From Pseudomonadota bacterium (GTDB lineage Bacteria > Pseudomonadota > Alphaproteobacteria > Acetobacterales > Acetobacteraceae): a DNA stretch of 13,415 bases. The DNA lies in the NCBI GenBank assembly GCA_021841985.1, contig JAKCCP010000012.1, positions 1-13,415 of the forward strand, read 5' to 3'. The position numbers and the translations under genes were made by a program. Of this stretch, positions 6,786-13,415 are shown in pieces; positions within the stretch are counted from its first letter, which is position 1; each line of letters opens with the position of its first letter. Under the pieces are notes generated by a model. That model was not told where the DNA came from. It made no database searches and was given only the letters and a program-made list of their open reading frames with translations.

Positions 6786-7250
6786 ATGGTCAAACCGCGT
6801 AATCTTTGGATTGCATTGGCCGACGGCGGACACGCCCGGTTTCTAAGCGTTGATCACAACCATAAGCTGCATGCCGAGGAGAGCATTGATGCCGCGACCG
6901 TGCATTCGCGTTCGTCCGCACTTGGCAGTGATCGACCGGGCCGTGTCTTTGAAAGTGCCAGCTCTGCGCGCCACGCGGTGGCGGCACGTCATGATCCTCA
7001 TGAAGTGGAGATGCGCAAATTTGTTCATCTAGTAGGTGAAATGCTAAACGCGGCGGCGAAGCGCGGCGCTTTTGAACGGCTGATTCTCATCGCCCCCGCG
7101 CCTGCGCTCGCCGAATTACGCACGAGCCTCGATCCCGCGACCGCCGCCAAGGTTGTTGGCACCCTCGCTAAAGATCTTGTTCATATGAGTAACCCCGAAA
7201 TCGCGCCGCATCTCGAAGCCTTGATCGGACCCGCTCCTGGCAAATCCTAA
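6786..7250 (+). CDS. Host-attachment family (PF10116, baeRF-like) protein
   Basis: This 154-aa soluble protein shows the hallmarks of the 'host attachment' family: an N-terminal WIALADGGHARF strand-loop (8-19), DRPGRVFESA..ARHA (49-64), a conserved acidic/His region DPHEVEMRKFV (70-80) and a second core strand RLILIAPAPALAELR (98-112), ending in a DL...P.I..HL helix (130-143). The family name derives from an Agrobacterium attachment mutant. Fold analysis relates these proteins to the release-factor eRF1/Pelota-like domain, so a ribosome-associated role is possible; neither activity is proven here. ATG 6786 is chosen because AAGGGAA (6772-6778) is then well spaced; a GTG at 6780 is in frame but too close to that site. 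It stands alone between two operons, with its own likely promoter, and converges on the efflux operon. Confidence 0.82.
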   Translation: MVKPRNLWIALADGGHARFLSVDHNHKLHAEESIDAATVHSRSSALGSDRPGRVFESASSARHAVAARHDPHEVEMRKFVHLVGEMLNAAAKRGAFERLILIAPAPALAELRTSLDPATAAKVVGTLAKDLVHMSNPEIAPHLEALIGPAPGKS

Positions 7251-7436
7251 GAGTCTATGCCAGATCATTATTTCTCTGACTCAAGGCATCATCCCCGGCT
7301 CTGCTGGGTTGGCGACGGCGCGTTGCTGAAGGTAGCGTGAAAGCTCTCTGTGACAACCGTCCGCATGGGCGGTGTTTCGAGCCATTGTCGAACGCCTGCC
7401 CGACAAGCTGCCGCTGATCTAAAAGCTGCCGCTGAT
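7251..7436 (+). other. Convergent spacer between the host-attachment-like gene and the RND pump gene
   Basis: These 186 bp separate two convergent genes. I see no strong GC-rich hairpin with a following T-run in either direction, so any terminator is weak or Rho-dependent. On the + strand a short open stretch (7354-7419, 22 codons, with no start codon suitable for a gene) reads QPSAWAVFRAIVERLPDKLPLI and then stop. It looks like a protein tail and may be the remnant of a lost gene. Its last codons coincide with the tandem repeat at 7405-7440. Confidence 0.4.
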
Positions 7437-7440
7437 CTAT
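7405..7440 (+). repeat. 18-bp tandem duplication overlapping the RND pump stop codon
   Basis: AAGCTGCCGCTGATCTAA (7405-7422) is followed directly by the same 18-mer with T for the last A (7423-7440). The second copy contains the complement of the TAG stop of the pump gene (7437-7439). It could be a slippage product or a junction scar. Confidence 0.85.
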
Positions 7441-10400
7441 CTGCGGCTGACCGTGCGAGCGGCGGCGGGAATAAATTTCCCAAAGCGCCAGGCGAGAATC
7501 GGCAGCACAAGCAGATTGAGCGCCATCGAGCTGATCAGCCCGCCGAGAATGACCAGCGCCATCGGGCCCTCGATCTCGCGCCCCGGATCGCCCATGCCGA
7601 AGACCAGCGGCGAGAGGCCGAGTGCTGTGACCAGCGAGGTCATGACGATCGGCGCCAGCCGGTCGGCCGCACCCCGGAGCGCCGTCGCGGCGTTCCAGGC
7701 AAGCCCGTCGATCGACACCAGATGATCGTAATGCGAAATCATCATGATCGCGTTGCGCAATGTGATGCCGAACAATGTCACGAAGCCGACCAGCGCACCG
7801 AGCGTCAGCACGCCGCCCGCGGCGAATACCGCGAGCACGCCGCCGACCAGCGCGAAGGGCAGATTGGCGAGGATGAGCAGCAGATTGCGCGCGTTTCCGG
7901 TAACCACCGAGAGCAATGCGACAACGCCCACGCCGGCGATCACGGCGCGCAGGATGAGATCGCGCGCCGAGCGCGTCTCGGCCTCCGCGGTGCCGGCGAA
8001 TTCGAGGTAGGTGCCGGGCGGCAGCGCCACCTCGGCGCGGATGCGCGCGCGCGCCGCGCGCGTGAAGGCGCTCGCGTCGCTGGTGGTGATGTCGGCGGTG
8101 ACACTTTCGACCCGTCGCGCGCCGATATGCTGCACCGTCGCGCGCGCCTCGCCCTCGTAGATATCGGCGACGGCGGCGAGCGGGATGCGCGTGCCATCGA
8201 GGGCGCGGAGCGGCAGGTTGCCGATCTCGTCGATCCGCTCGCGCGCTGCTGGCGCAAGCAGCGCCACCACCTTGCGCACCCGGTTGCCCTCATAGACCTC
8301 GCCGACCTCGGCGCCCTGATAGGCCGCGGCGAGCAGATCGAGCACATCGCCCGCCATCACCCCGAAACGCCGCAAATCCCGCTCGCGTAGCTGGATCGTC
8401 ACCTCCGGCGCGCCGGGTGGGGCCTGCAGGGTGATATCGCTCGCCCCGGCGACCCCGGCGAGCGCGCGCGCGACCGCCGGCGCGACACGATCGAGGGCGG
8501 CGAAATCCGGCCCGAAGATATTGACGACAAAAGCCGCCGTGTAGCCGGAAAGCGTCTCCTCGATGCGTTCGGTGAGAAAGGGCGTGATCTCGAAGCTCAC
8601 GCCCTTGAAGCCGCTGAGTGCGGCGCGGAGATCGCGGGTGGCCTGGGCCGCTTGTTTGCCCGAAAGCCCAGGCTTCAGATCGACATCGAACTCGCTGTAT
8701 TCCGGCCCCCAGGTGTCTTCCGAAAGCTCCGCCCGGCCGACCCGCTGCGCCACCACGCGCACCACCGGCAAGGCCGCGATCGCCTGGCTGATCAGCCGTC
8801 CGAGACGGAGCGATTCGGTAATCGAGGTGCCGGGCACCGCCGAGACATGCACCACGAGATGGCCCTCGTTCAGCTCCGGCAAGAAGGCGCCGGCAAAAAA
8901 CGGCAGGGCGGCGCAGCCGATGCCGGTGAGCAGCGCGGTCGCGGCAAAGACCATGTTGCCGTGGCGCATCGCACCGAGCAGGGCTTTCTTGAAGCGGCGG
9001 CGGAGGAAGTGGATCACCGGCGGATCGCGCTGCTCGGCGCGCCGCCGCACCAGCAGCAGCATGGCGAGTGCGGGGGTGATGGTGAGCGCGATCAGCAACG
9101 AGGCGAGGATGGCGAGGATATAGGCGAGCGCCAGGGGCGCGAAAAACCGCCCGGCGAGCCCCGGCAAAGCGAGGATGGGCAGAAACACCAGCACGACGAT
9201 GAAGGTTGCATGCACCACCGCCCCGCGCACTTCGAGCGAGGCGTCGAGCACGACGCGAGAGGCCGGGCGCCCCAGCGCGGCGCGGCGGTTCTCGCGCAGC
9301 CGGCGGGTGATGTTCTCGACATCGATCACCGCGTCATCGACCACCTCGCCGATGGCGATCGCGAGCCCGCCGAGCGTCATGGTGTTGAGCGAGACGCCGA
9401 GCCATTGCAGCCCGATCACCGCGGCGAGCAGCGAGAGCGGAATGGCCAGGCACGAGATCGCCGCGGTACGCAGATCGAACAGGAAGAGGAACAGCACGAC
9501 GATCACCAGCACGCCGCCGAGAACCAGCGAATTGCCGACATTGCCGATCGCTGTGCGAATGAAATCGGCCGGGCGGAAGAGATCGTCATCGAGGACGATG
9601 CCGCGTTTCTCGAGATCGGGCCGCAGCCCCGCGAGGGCGCGCAGCACCCGCTCCGTCACCTCGACGGTATTGGTGCCGTATTGCGCCGAGACCACCACCA
9701 CCACCGCCGGCTCGCCCTTCACGCTGGCCCCGCCAAAGGGCGGCAGGGGCGCGGTCGCGATATCGGCGACATCGCCGAGCGTGACGCGCCCGGCGCCCTG
9801 CATCGCGACCAGCCGCCCGGCGAGATCGGCGGCGGTGAGCGCCTGGCCCTCCGGGACGAGCACCAGGCGCTGGTTCGGCGTCTCGATGAAGCCTGCCCCG
9901 CGCGTGCCGCCGGCCCGGCGCGCGGCATCGAGCACGTCGTTGAAGCCGAGATCGAAGCGCGCGAGGCTTTCCGGGCGGATCCCGATCTGCAAGGCGCCGA
10001 CCGCGCCGCCGAACACCGCCGCGTTGGCCACCCCCGGCACCGCGAGCAGGCGCGGCCGCACTGTCCAGTCCGCGGCGTCGCGAAGCTCGATCGCGCTGAC
10101 CCCGGGGGTGGCGCTGGTGAGGCCCAGGATCAGCACGGTGCTGGTCGAGGAGACGAGCGGGGAGAGACTCGGCGGGCTGATGCCGGGCGGCAGGCGGCGG
10201 GCGGCGATGGCGAGTTTTTCGGCGGCGATCTCGCGGTCGCGGAACAGATCGCTGCCCTCGCCGAACAGCACCGTGATGACCGATAATCCCTGGATCGAGG
10301 TCGAGCGCAGCGCAGCGACCCCGGGTGCGCCGTTCAGCGCGTCCTCGATCGGCTGGGTGACGAGGCGTTCCACCTGTTCCGGCGAAAACCCCGGCGCCTC

Positions 10401-10580
10401 GGTCTGGATGCCGACCTGAGGCGGTGCGAACTCGGGAAATACATCATAATTGAGGCCGAGCAGGGCGTACCCGCCATAGCCAAGGAGCGTGAAGGCGAGG
10501 GCGGCGACGGCGCCGCGAAAGCGGATGGCGAGGCCGATCAGGATCGCCTGCGGGCCGCGCGGCTCGGCGGCGGAATTCAA
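7437..10580 (-). CDS. Heavy-metal-efflux-type RND transporter, inner-membrane pump (CzcA/CusA family)
   Basis: This 1047-aa proton-driven RND pump (PF00873) is the inner-membrane engine of a tripartite efflux system. Typical landmarks: N-terminal helix about 22-43, LNYDVFPEFAPPQV (43-56), GFSPEQVERLVTQPIE (64-79), the TM4 charged motif GEVVDDAVIDVEN (411-423) needed for proton relay, RRLREN (426-431), FLPELNEG (566-573) opening the second half, and a final helix bundle with VGFVTLFGIT and LSPLVFGMG. Length equals that of CzcA/CusA. Aligning by eye, the three copper-binding Met of CusA fall on His578, Tyr628 and Glu675, so Cu/Ag by the CusA mechanism is unlikely and the substrate is open. The start is TTG 10580, overlapping the adaptor stop (TTGA), with GAGG about 10 bases upstream. 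The frame stays open upstream to 11927, but those residues are out-of-frame adaptor sequence and should not be included. Confidence 0.9.
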   Translation of the reverse strand: MNSAAEPRGPQAILIGLAIRFRGAVAALAFTLLGYGGYALLGLNYDVFPEFAPPQVGIQTEAPGFSPEQVERLVTQPIEDALNGAPGVAALRSTSIQGLSVITVLFGEGSDLFRDREIAAEKLAIAARRLPPGISPPSLSPLVSSTSTVLILGLTSATPGVSAIELRDAADWTVRPRLLAVPGVANAAVFGGAVGALQIGIRPESLARFDLGFNDVLDAARRAGGTRGAGFIETPNQRLVLVPEGQALTAADLAGRLVAMQGAGRVTLGDVADIATAPLPPFGGASVKGEPAVVVVVSAQYGTNTVEVTERVLRALAGLRPDLEKRGIVLDDDLFRPADFIRTAIGNVGNSLVLGGVLVIVVLFLFLFDLRTAAISCLAIPLSLLAAVIGLQWLGVSLNTMTLGGLAIAIGEVVDDAVIDVENITRRLRENRRAALGRPASRVVLDASLEVRGAVVHATFIVVLVFLPILALPGLAGRFFAPLALAYILAILASLLIALTITPALAMLLLVRRRAEQRDPPVIHFLRRRFKKALLGAMRHGNMVFAATALLTGIGCAALPFFAGAFLPELNEGHLVVHVSAVPGTSITESLRLGRLISQAIAALPVVRVVAQRVGRAELSEDTWGPEYSEFDVDLKPGLSGKQAAQATRDLRAALSGFKGVSFEITPFLTERIEETLSGYTAAFVVNIFGPDFAALDRVAPAVARALAGVAGASDITLQAPPGAPEVTIQLRERDLRRFGVMAGDVLDLLAAAYQGAEVGEVYEGNRVRKVVALLAPAARERIDEIGNLPLRALDGTRIPLAAVADIYEGEARATVQHIGARRVESVTADITTSDASAFTRAARARIRAEVALPPGTYLEFAGTAEAETRSARDLILRAVIAGVGVVALLSVVTGNARNLLLILANLPFALVGGVLAVFAAGGVLTLGALVGFVTLFGITLRNAIMMISHYDHLVSIDGLAWNAATALRGAADRLAPIVMTSLVTALGLSPLVFGMGDPGREIEGPMALVILGGLISSMALNLLVLPILAWRFGKFIPAAARTVSRR

Positions 10581-11746
10581 GGATCGCCACCCTCGTCGCC
10601 GAGTTGGATGTGGGAACGAAACTCCTCGGAAAACACCGCCGAGGCGCCGGGGCCGATCAGCCGCAGCTCGGTGGCGTTCGCAAATTGTGGCAGCGGCAGC
10701 GGCCATTCCAGGATAAAACCGCCGCCCGGTGCCGGCTGATCGGTCGGGATGGGATGGCGGGCGAAATGGTCGGGGGAGATTTCGAGATAGACCCAGGCGC
10801 GGCCCTGCCACCACACCACCGCGTTTTCCGGGACCACCACGCCGGCCGGGCGCAGGCGCCCGGGCAGGAACACGGCCAGCGTCATCCCCGGCACCACGCC
10901 ACTTCCTGCAGGCGCGGCATAAAACAGCGTTTTCCCCTGGCTCTTGGGATCGACGCGCGGCGCGGGAGAGATCAGCCGCAATGGCGCGCTCGGCACGCCG
11001 GATGCGGCCGAGACGACGAAGAACGCCTGCGCCGGCGGATGATCGGCAAGCAGAGGCGCATGGGTTTCGTCGGTATCGGGCGGCAGGGTGACCGAGACGA
11101 GAAACTCGTCGGATGCGATCAGTCGCGTCGTGAGCGCCCCGCCATTGATCAGTTCGGGGCCGAGCACGGCGCCAAAGCTCTGCGCGGCGTTTTCGCTCGC
11201 GGCGCGGAGATCGGCCTCGGCCGTGGCAAGCGCCGCCTGATCGGCGTGGAACGCCGCCTCGGAGGCCTCGCGCGTTGCCGCCGAGACGTTCTGGTGGTCC
11301 TTGTAGAGCGCGGTGTTGCGCTTGAAATCGGCGCGCGAGGCGGCGAGCCTGGCCGCCGCCGCGTCGCGTGCCGCGCGGGCGCGTGCGGCCTCGCGCTGCA
11401 GGGCCGAGAGCGGTGCCGGGTCGAGGACGCTGCCGAAGGCGGCGATCTCCTCGGGCTGTGGCGCCGGCTTGAGGGTGATGACGGTGATGCCGTTCTGCGC
11501 CCGCGCCTTGTCGTCGAGCACCAGGAGCGGCGTGCCTTCCGGTCCTGGCACGGCCGTCGGAGCCGCCGCGATCGCGTCGCGCGCGGCCGGGCGATCGTCG
11601 TTGTCGTCGTCGCCGTGACGGCCGAGAAAACCCGCCAGCAGCACGCCGTCCACCACGACCAGCACGAGCAAGGCGAGAAAGCCAGGCCAGAGACGCCCGC
11701 GCCGCCGGCGGCGGCGGCGCGGCGCGGTGCCCTCGGCTTCCGTCAC
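10577..11746 (-). CDS. RND efflux periplasmic adaptor (membrane fusion protein, CzcB/HlyD-like)
   Basis: This 389-aa adaptor bridges the inner-membrane pump and the outer-membrane factor in the periplasm. A run of seven arginines (10-16) precedes one transmembrane segment (about 19-42), giving a positive-inside anchor. An acidic patch GDDDNDDRP (45-53) follows. The barrel/lipoyl half-motifs lie around 75-112 (ITVITLKP, FGSVLDPAPL), an Ala/Arg-rich coiled-coil hairpin at about 113-190, and the second lipoyl half with beta-barrel from about 191 (LTTRLIASDEFLVSVTLP). VVPENAVVWWQGRAWVYL (304-321) is the membrane-proximal block typical of MFPs. It starts with GTG 11746 overlapping the upstream stop (GTGA), with GGAG eight bases before it. 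Its own stop overlaps the pump start. The family place is clear; metal specificity is not visible, and there are no His- or Met-rich metal sites. Confidence 0.87.
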   Translation of the reverse strand: MTEAEGTAPRRRRRRRGRLWPGFLALLVLVVVDGVLLAGFLGRHGDDDNDDRPAARDAIAAAPTAVPGPEGTPLLVLDDKARAQNGITVITLKPAPQPEEIAAFGSVLDPAPLSALQREAARARAARDAAAARLAASRADFKRNTALYKDHQNVSAATREASEAAFHADQAALATAEADLRAASENAAQSFGAVLGPELINGGALTTRLIASDEFLVSVTLPPDTDETHAPLLADHPPAQAFFVVSAASGVPSAPLRLISPAPRVDPKSQGKTLFYAAPAGSGVVPGMTLAVFLPGRLRPAGVVVPENAVVWWQGRAWVYLEISPDHFARHPIPTDQPAPGGGFILEWPLPLPQFANATELRLIGPGASAVFSEEFRSHIQLGDEGGDP

Positions 11747-13194
11747 TTGGGGATCTCCGCTGGCACGGTGCCGGCAAATTCGGCGCGCGGCGCGATCGCG
11801 AGATCGGGCAGCCGGGCGGTGTCGAGCAGCGGTTGTTGCAAGGCATCCTCCAATTCGCCGCGGGCCTGTCGCTCGGCGGCCTCGGCGTCGAACCAGGTGG
11901 CGCGCGCGCGCGCCAGTTCGATGGCACCGGTCAGCCGCGCCGGCTCATCCGCGGCGCCCATCCGGTAGGCCCGCGCGAGGGCGGCGGCGCGGCGCTGTTC
12001 CTCGGCCAGGAGCAGGGCGGCGGCGGCCATCGATTCGGCGGCCGCCCGATAGCGGGCGCCGGCCTGATCGACCCCGGCGATGATTTTTGCCTGCAGGGCG
12101 AGAAACCGCGCGGCCTCGGCATTGCGCCGCGCCGCGGCCTCGCCGATCCGCCCCTGGTTCTGGTTGAGGATCGGCAGATCGAAGCCTGGCGCCAGCGCGA
12201 AGGCGTTGATGCCCTGATACCAGTTATAGCCGGGGCTGAGCACCAGATTGGGGTAGCGGTTGGCGAGCTGTTCGCGGAGCGCCGCTTGCGCCGCGGCATA
12301 ATTGGCGAGCGCCGCCTGGACATCGGCGCGGCTCGTAAGGGCAGCGCGGCGGAGCGCGCCATCGGCGATATCGCCCGCGATCGGCGGTGGCTGGGCAAAA
12401 GCGTCGAAATTGATCGCGACGCCGGCGAGCGCCCGCGCCGGCACCCCGATCGCCGCCGCCAGCGCGGCGCGCGCGCCGAGGGCCGCGTGATCAGCATCGA
12501 GGCGCTGCCGATCGAGACCGGCGAGGGTGATCCGCGCCGCCCCGAGTTCGGGAGCGCTGGCATTGCCGAGCGCGACGCGCGAGGCCATTGCCGAGACCAG
12601 CAGCGCCATCGGTGCCCGCTCGGCGGTGAGCAAACGCTGCCGCTCCTCGGCCTGCCACAGCGCCAGTAGCGCCGTGCGCACCCCCGCGCGCACCTGCCAG
12701 CCAGCTTCCTCCAGATCGTGCCGCGCGGCGACCACCCGCGCGTCGGCCTGATCGATGCGTGCATCGCGCTTGCCGAAGGTTTCCAGCACGACATTGACGA
12801 CGCCACCGAAAAGGAAGGGGGGCGGGACGAAGGCGACGCTCGGATTAGGCCGCTCGGCCGCGGTCACGGTGCTCGCCTGGGCGTTTGCCAGCGCGCTCCG
12901 CGCGATATCGAGATCGGGGTGAAAATAGAGCGCGGCCAGGGTCAGCGCGCCGAGGCTCCAGGGCGGCGGCGCGGCGGGCGGGGCTTGGGGCGCCGGCGCT
13001 TGCAGGCGCTCGGCCGCGGCGATGAAGGAAAGCAGACGCGGATCATCGAGGCGGCGGGCTTCGAGGGCCGCGGCGCTGTCGCTGGGTGAGAGCGGTTTTT
13101 CCGCGGGCTTGTTGGCACCACCGCAGCCGGCGGAGAGCGCGAGCGGCAACGCAAAGAACAGCAACGGCGCGGCGCGGCGGTATTTTCCGAGCAT
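11743..13194 (-). CDS. TolC/CzcC-like outer-membrane efflux factor (probable lipoprotein)
   Basis: This 483-aa outer-membrane channel (OEP family, PF02321) is the exit duct of the tripartite pump. The N-terminus MLGKYRRAAPLLFFAL then ALSAGC (Cys24) is a lipoprotein-type signal, although Ser at -3 is not the ideal lipobox residue. A Pro/Ala linker at about 66-79 is followed by the first OEP repeat, beginning LGALTLAALYFHPDLDIARS (81-100) and NAQASTV...RPNPS, features shared with CzcC/NodT-type factors. Long Ala-rich helical stretches with regularly spaced Arg/Glu make up the alpha-barrel. The second repeat includes NRYPNLVLSPGYNW near the middle. An in-frame ATG at 13287 would put 31 extra polar residues before the signal peptide, so ATG 13194 with AGGA five bases upstream is preferred. 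It is the first gene of the efflux operon and overlaps the adaptor start as GTGA. Confidence 0.87.
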   Translation of the reverse strand: MLGKYRRAAPLLFFALPLALSAGCGGANKPAEKPLSPSDSAAALEARRLDDPRLLSFIAAAERLQAPAPQAPPAAPPPWSLGALTLAALYFHPDLDIARSALANAQASTVTAAERPNPSVAFVPPPFLFGGVVNVVLETFGKRDARIDQADARVVAARHDLEEAGWQVRAGVRTALLALWQAEERQRLLTAERAPMALLVSAMASRVALGNASAPELGAARITLAGLDRQRLDADHAALGARAALAAAIGVPARALAGVAINFDAFAQPPPIAGDIADGALRRAALTSRADVQAALANYAAAQAALREQLANRYPNLVLSPGYNWYQGINAFALAPGFDLPILNQNQGRIGEAAARRNAEAARFLALQAKIIAGVDQAGARYRAAAESMAAAALLLAEEQRRAAALARAYRMGAADEPARLTGAIELARARATWFDAEAAERQARGELEDALQQPLLDTARLPDLAIAPRAEFAGTVPAEIPK

Positions 13195-13223
13195 CGGCGT
13201 CCTGCGCTTCCCTCTCGTCCTCT

Positions 13224-13241
13224 CCGGAAGGAAACTTCCGG
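13224..13241 (-). promoter_or_regulatory. Perfect 7-bp inverted repeat upstream of the efflux operon
   Basis: CCGGAAG-GAAA-CTTCCGG lies 30 bases upstream of the tolC-like start, in its presumed leader. No T-run follows on either strand, so an operator or mRNA leader hairpin is likelier than an intrinsic terminator for recR. The function is unknown. Confidence 0.45.
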
Positions 13242-13295
13242 CTTGCAACCGTTTCAAGCAGTTGCCGGAACCGGTTGAACCCGTCAAGCGCGGAG

Positions 13296-13415
13296 TTAGG
13301 GGGTGCTCTCGTAACGCCGGGCGCGGAGTGCGGCGGCGAGCGTGCCTTCATCGAGCGTCTCCAGCGAGCCGCCCATCGGCAATCCTTGCGCGAGCCGGCT
13401 GATGGCAACCCCGCT
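13296..13415 (-). CDS. recR: Recombination protein RecR, C-terminal 39 codons (5' truncated by window edge)
   Basis: The frame read leftwards from the window edge gives [19 protein letters not shown], then [18 protein letters not shown] and a TAA stop. This matches the end of RecR: the Toprim-domain segment T/S-R-L-A-x-G-x-P-x-G-G-x-L-x-x-x-D-x-x-T-L-x-x-A-L-x-x-R is nearly invariant in the family. RecR, with RecO and RecF, loads RecA at gaps in single-stranded DNA. The zinc finger and the rest of the Toprim domain lie outside the window. Its usual neighbours dnaX and the YbaB/EbfC gene would be expected further upstream (beyond the right edge). The gap to the efflux operon start is 101 bp, so co-transcription is possible but not shown. 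Confidence 0.85.
   Translation of the reverse strand, partial: SGVAISRLAQGLPMGGSLETLDEGTLAAALRARRYESTP

Noticed and set aside
6179..6802. 207-codon + strand frame in the intergenic region
   Set aside because: No good Shine-Dalgarno, no recognisable motif, and it overlaps the likely promoter and the start of the next gene; equally long frames exist in other phases.
8652..10286. 544-codon open frame on the + strand opposite the RND pump
   Set aside because: Composition is dominated by Arg, Asp, Gln, His and Gly as expected from antisense of a high-GC gene; no motif, and the minus-strand pump is unambiguous.
10581..11927. N-terminal extension of the RND pump frame (about 449 codons)
   Set aside because: It is Arg/Pro-rich, out of frame with the adaptor gene it covers, and has no family match; the adaptor frame has the real domains and the pump starts at the TTGA overlap.
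10604..11968. 454-codon + strand frame opposite the adaptor gene
   Set aside because: Arg/Gly-rich antisense shadow; the adaptor on the other strand explains the sequence.

Overview
The window is high-GC bacterial DNA with tight, overlapping operons. Its gene content (SmoS/SmoK-type polyol genes, a CzcCBA-like efflux system and a RecR tail) fits an alphaproteobacterium. The low AT content and family resemblances suggest a Rhodospirillales/Acetobacteraceae-like organism, but that placement is an inference and not proven by the sequence.

Region 1 (1-6022, + strand) is one polyol uptake and catabolism operon, cut at its 5' end. It runs: C-terminal part of a periplasmic polyol-binding protein (SmoE-like), two CUT1-type permeases (SmoF/SmoG-like, joined by an ATGA overlap), a galactitol-dehydrogenase-like SDR, a SmoS-type sorbitol/galactitol SDR, a PF08013 (GatZ/KbaZ-like) protein and the transporter ATPase (SmoK-like). 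Gaps are 37 bp or less, or the genes overlap. Read together, the genes import a hexitol (sorbitol and/or galactitol), oxidise it to a ketohexose and process a tagatose phosphate, probably by C4-epimerisation to fructose 6-phosphate. The PF00294 tagatose kinase this route needs is not in the window, and neither is a regulator.

Region 2 (6023-6785) is about 760 bp in which I find no credible gene. It is less GC-rich than its surroundings and holds a G/T-rich tract, a short tandem repeat, small hairpins and, at its right end, a plausible sigma70 promoter for the next gene. Region 3 (6786-7250, +) is a 154-aa 'host attachment' (baeRF-like) protein. A 186-bp convergent spacer follows, with an 18-bp tandem duplication that overlaps the stop codon of the opposing gene.

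Region 4 (7437-13194, - strand) is a three-gene tripartite efflux operon transcribed right to left. It encodes a TolC/CzcC-like outer-membrane factor with a probable lipoprotein signal, a membrane-fusion adaptor (GTGA overlap) and a 1047-aa heavy-metal-type RND pump (TTGA overlap). The pump lacks the CusA methionine triad, so its substrate is uncertain. Region 5 (13296-13415, -) is the last 39 codons of recR. The 101-bp spacer between recR and the efflux operon contains several dyads and probably the efflux promoter.
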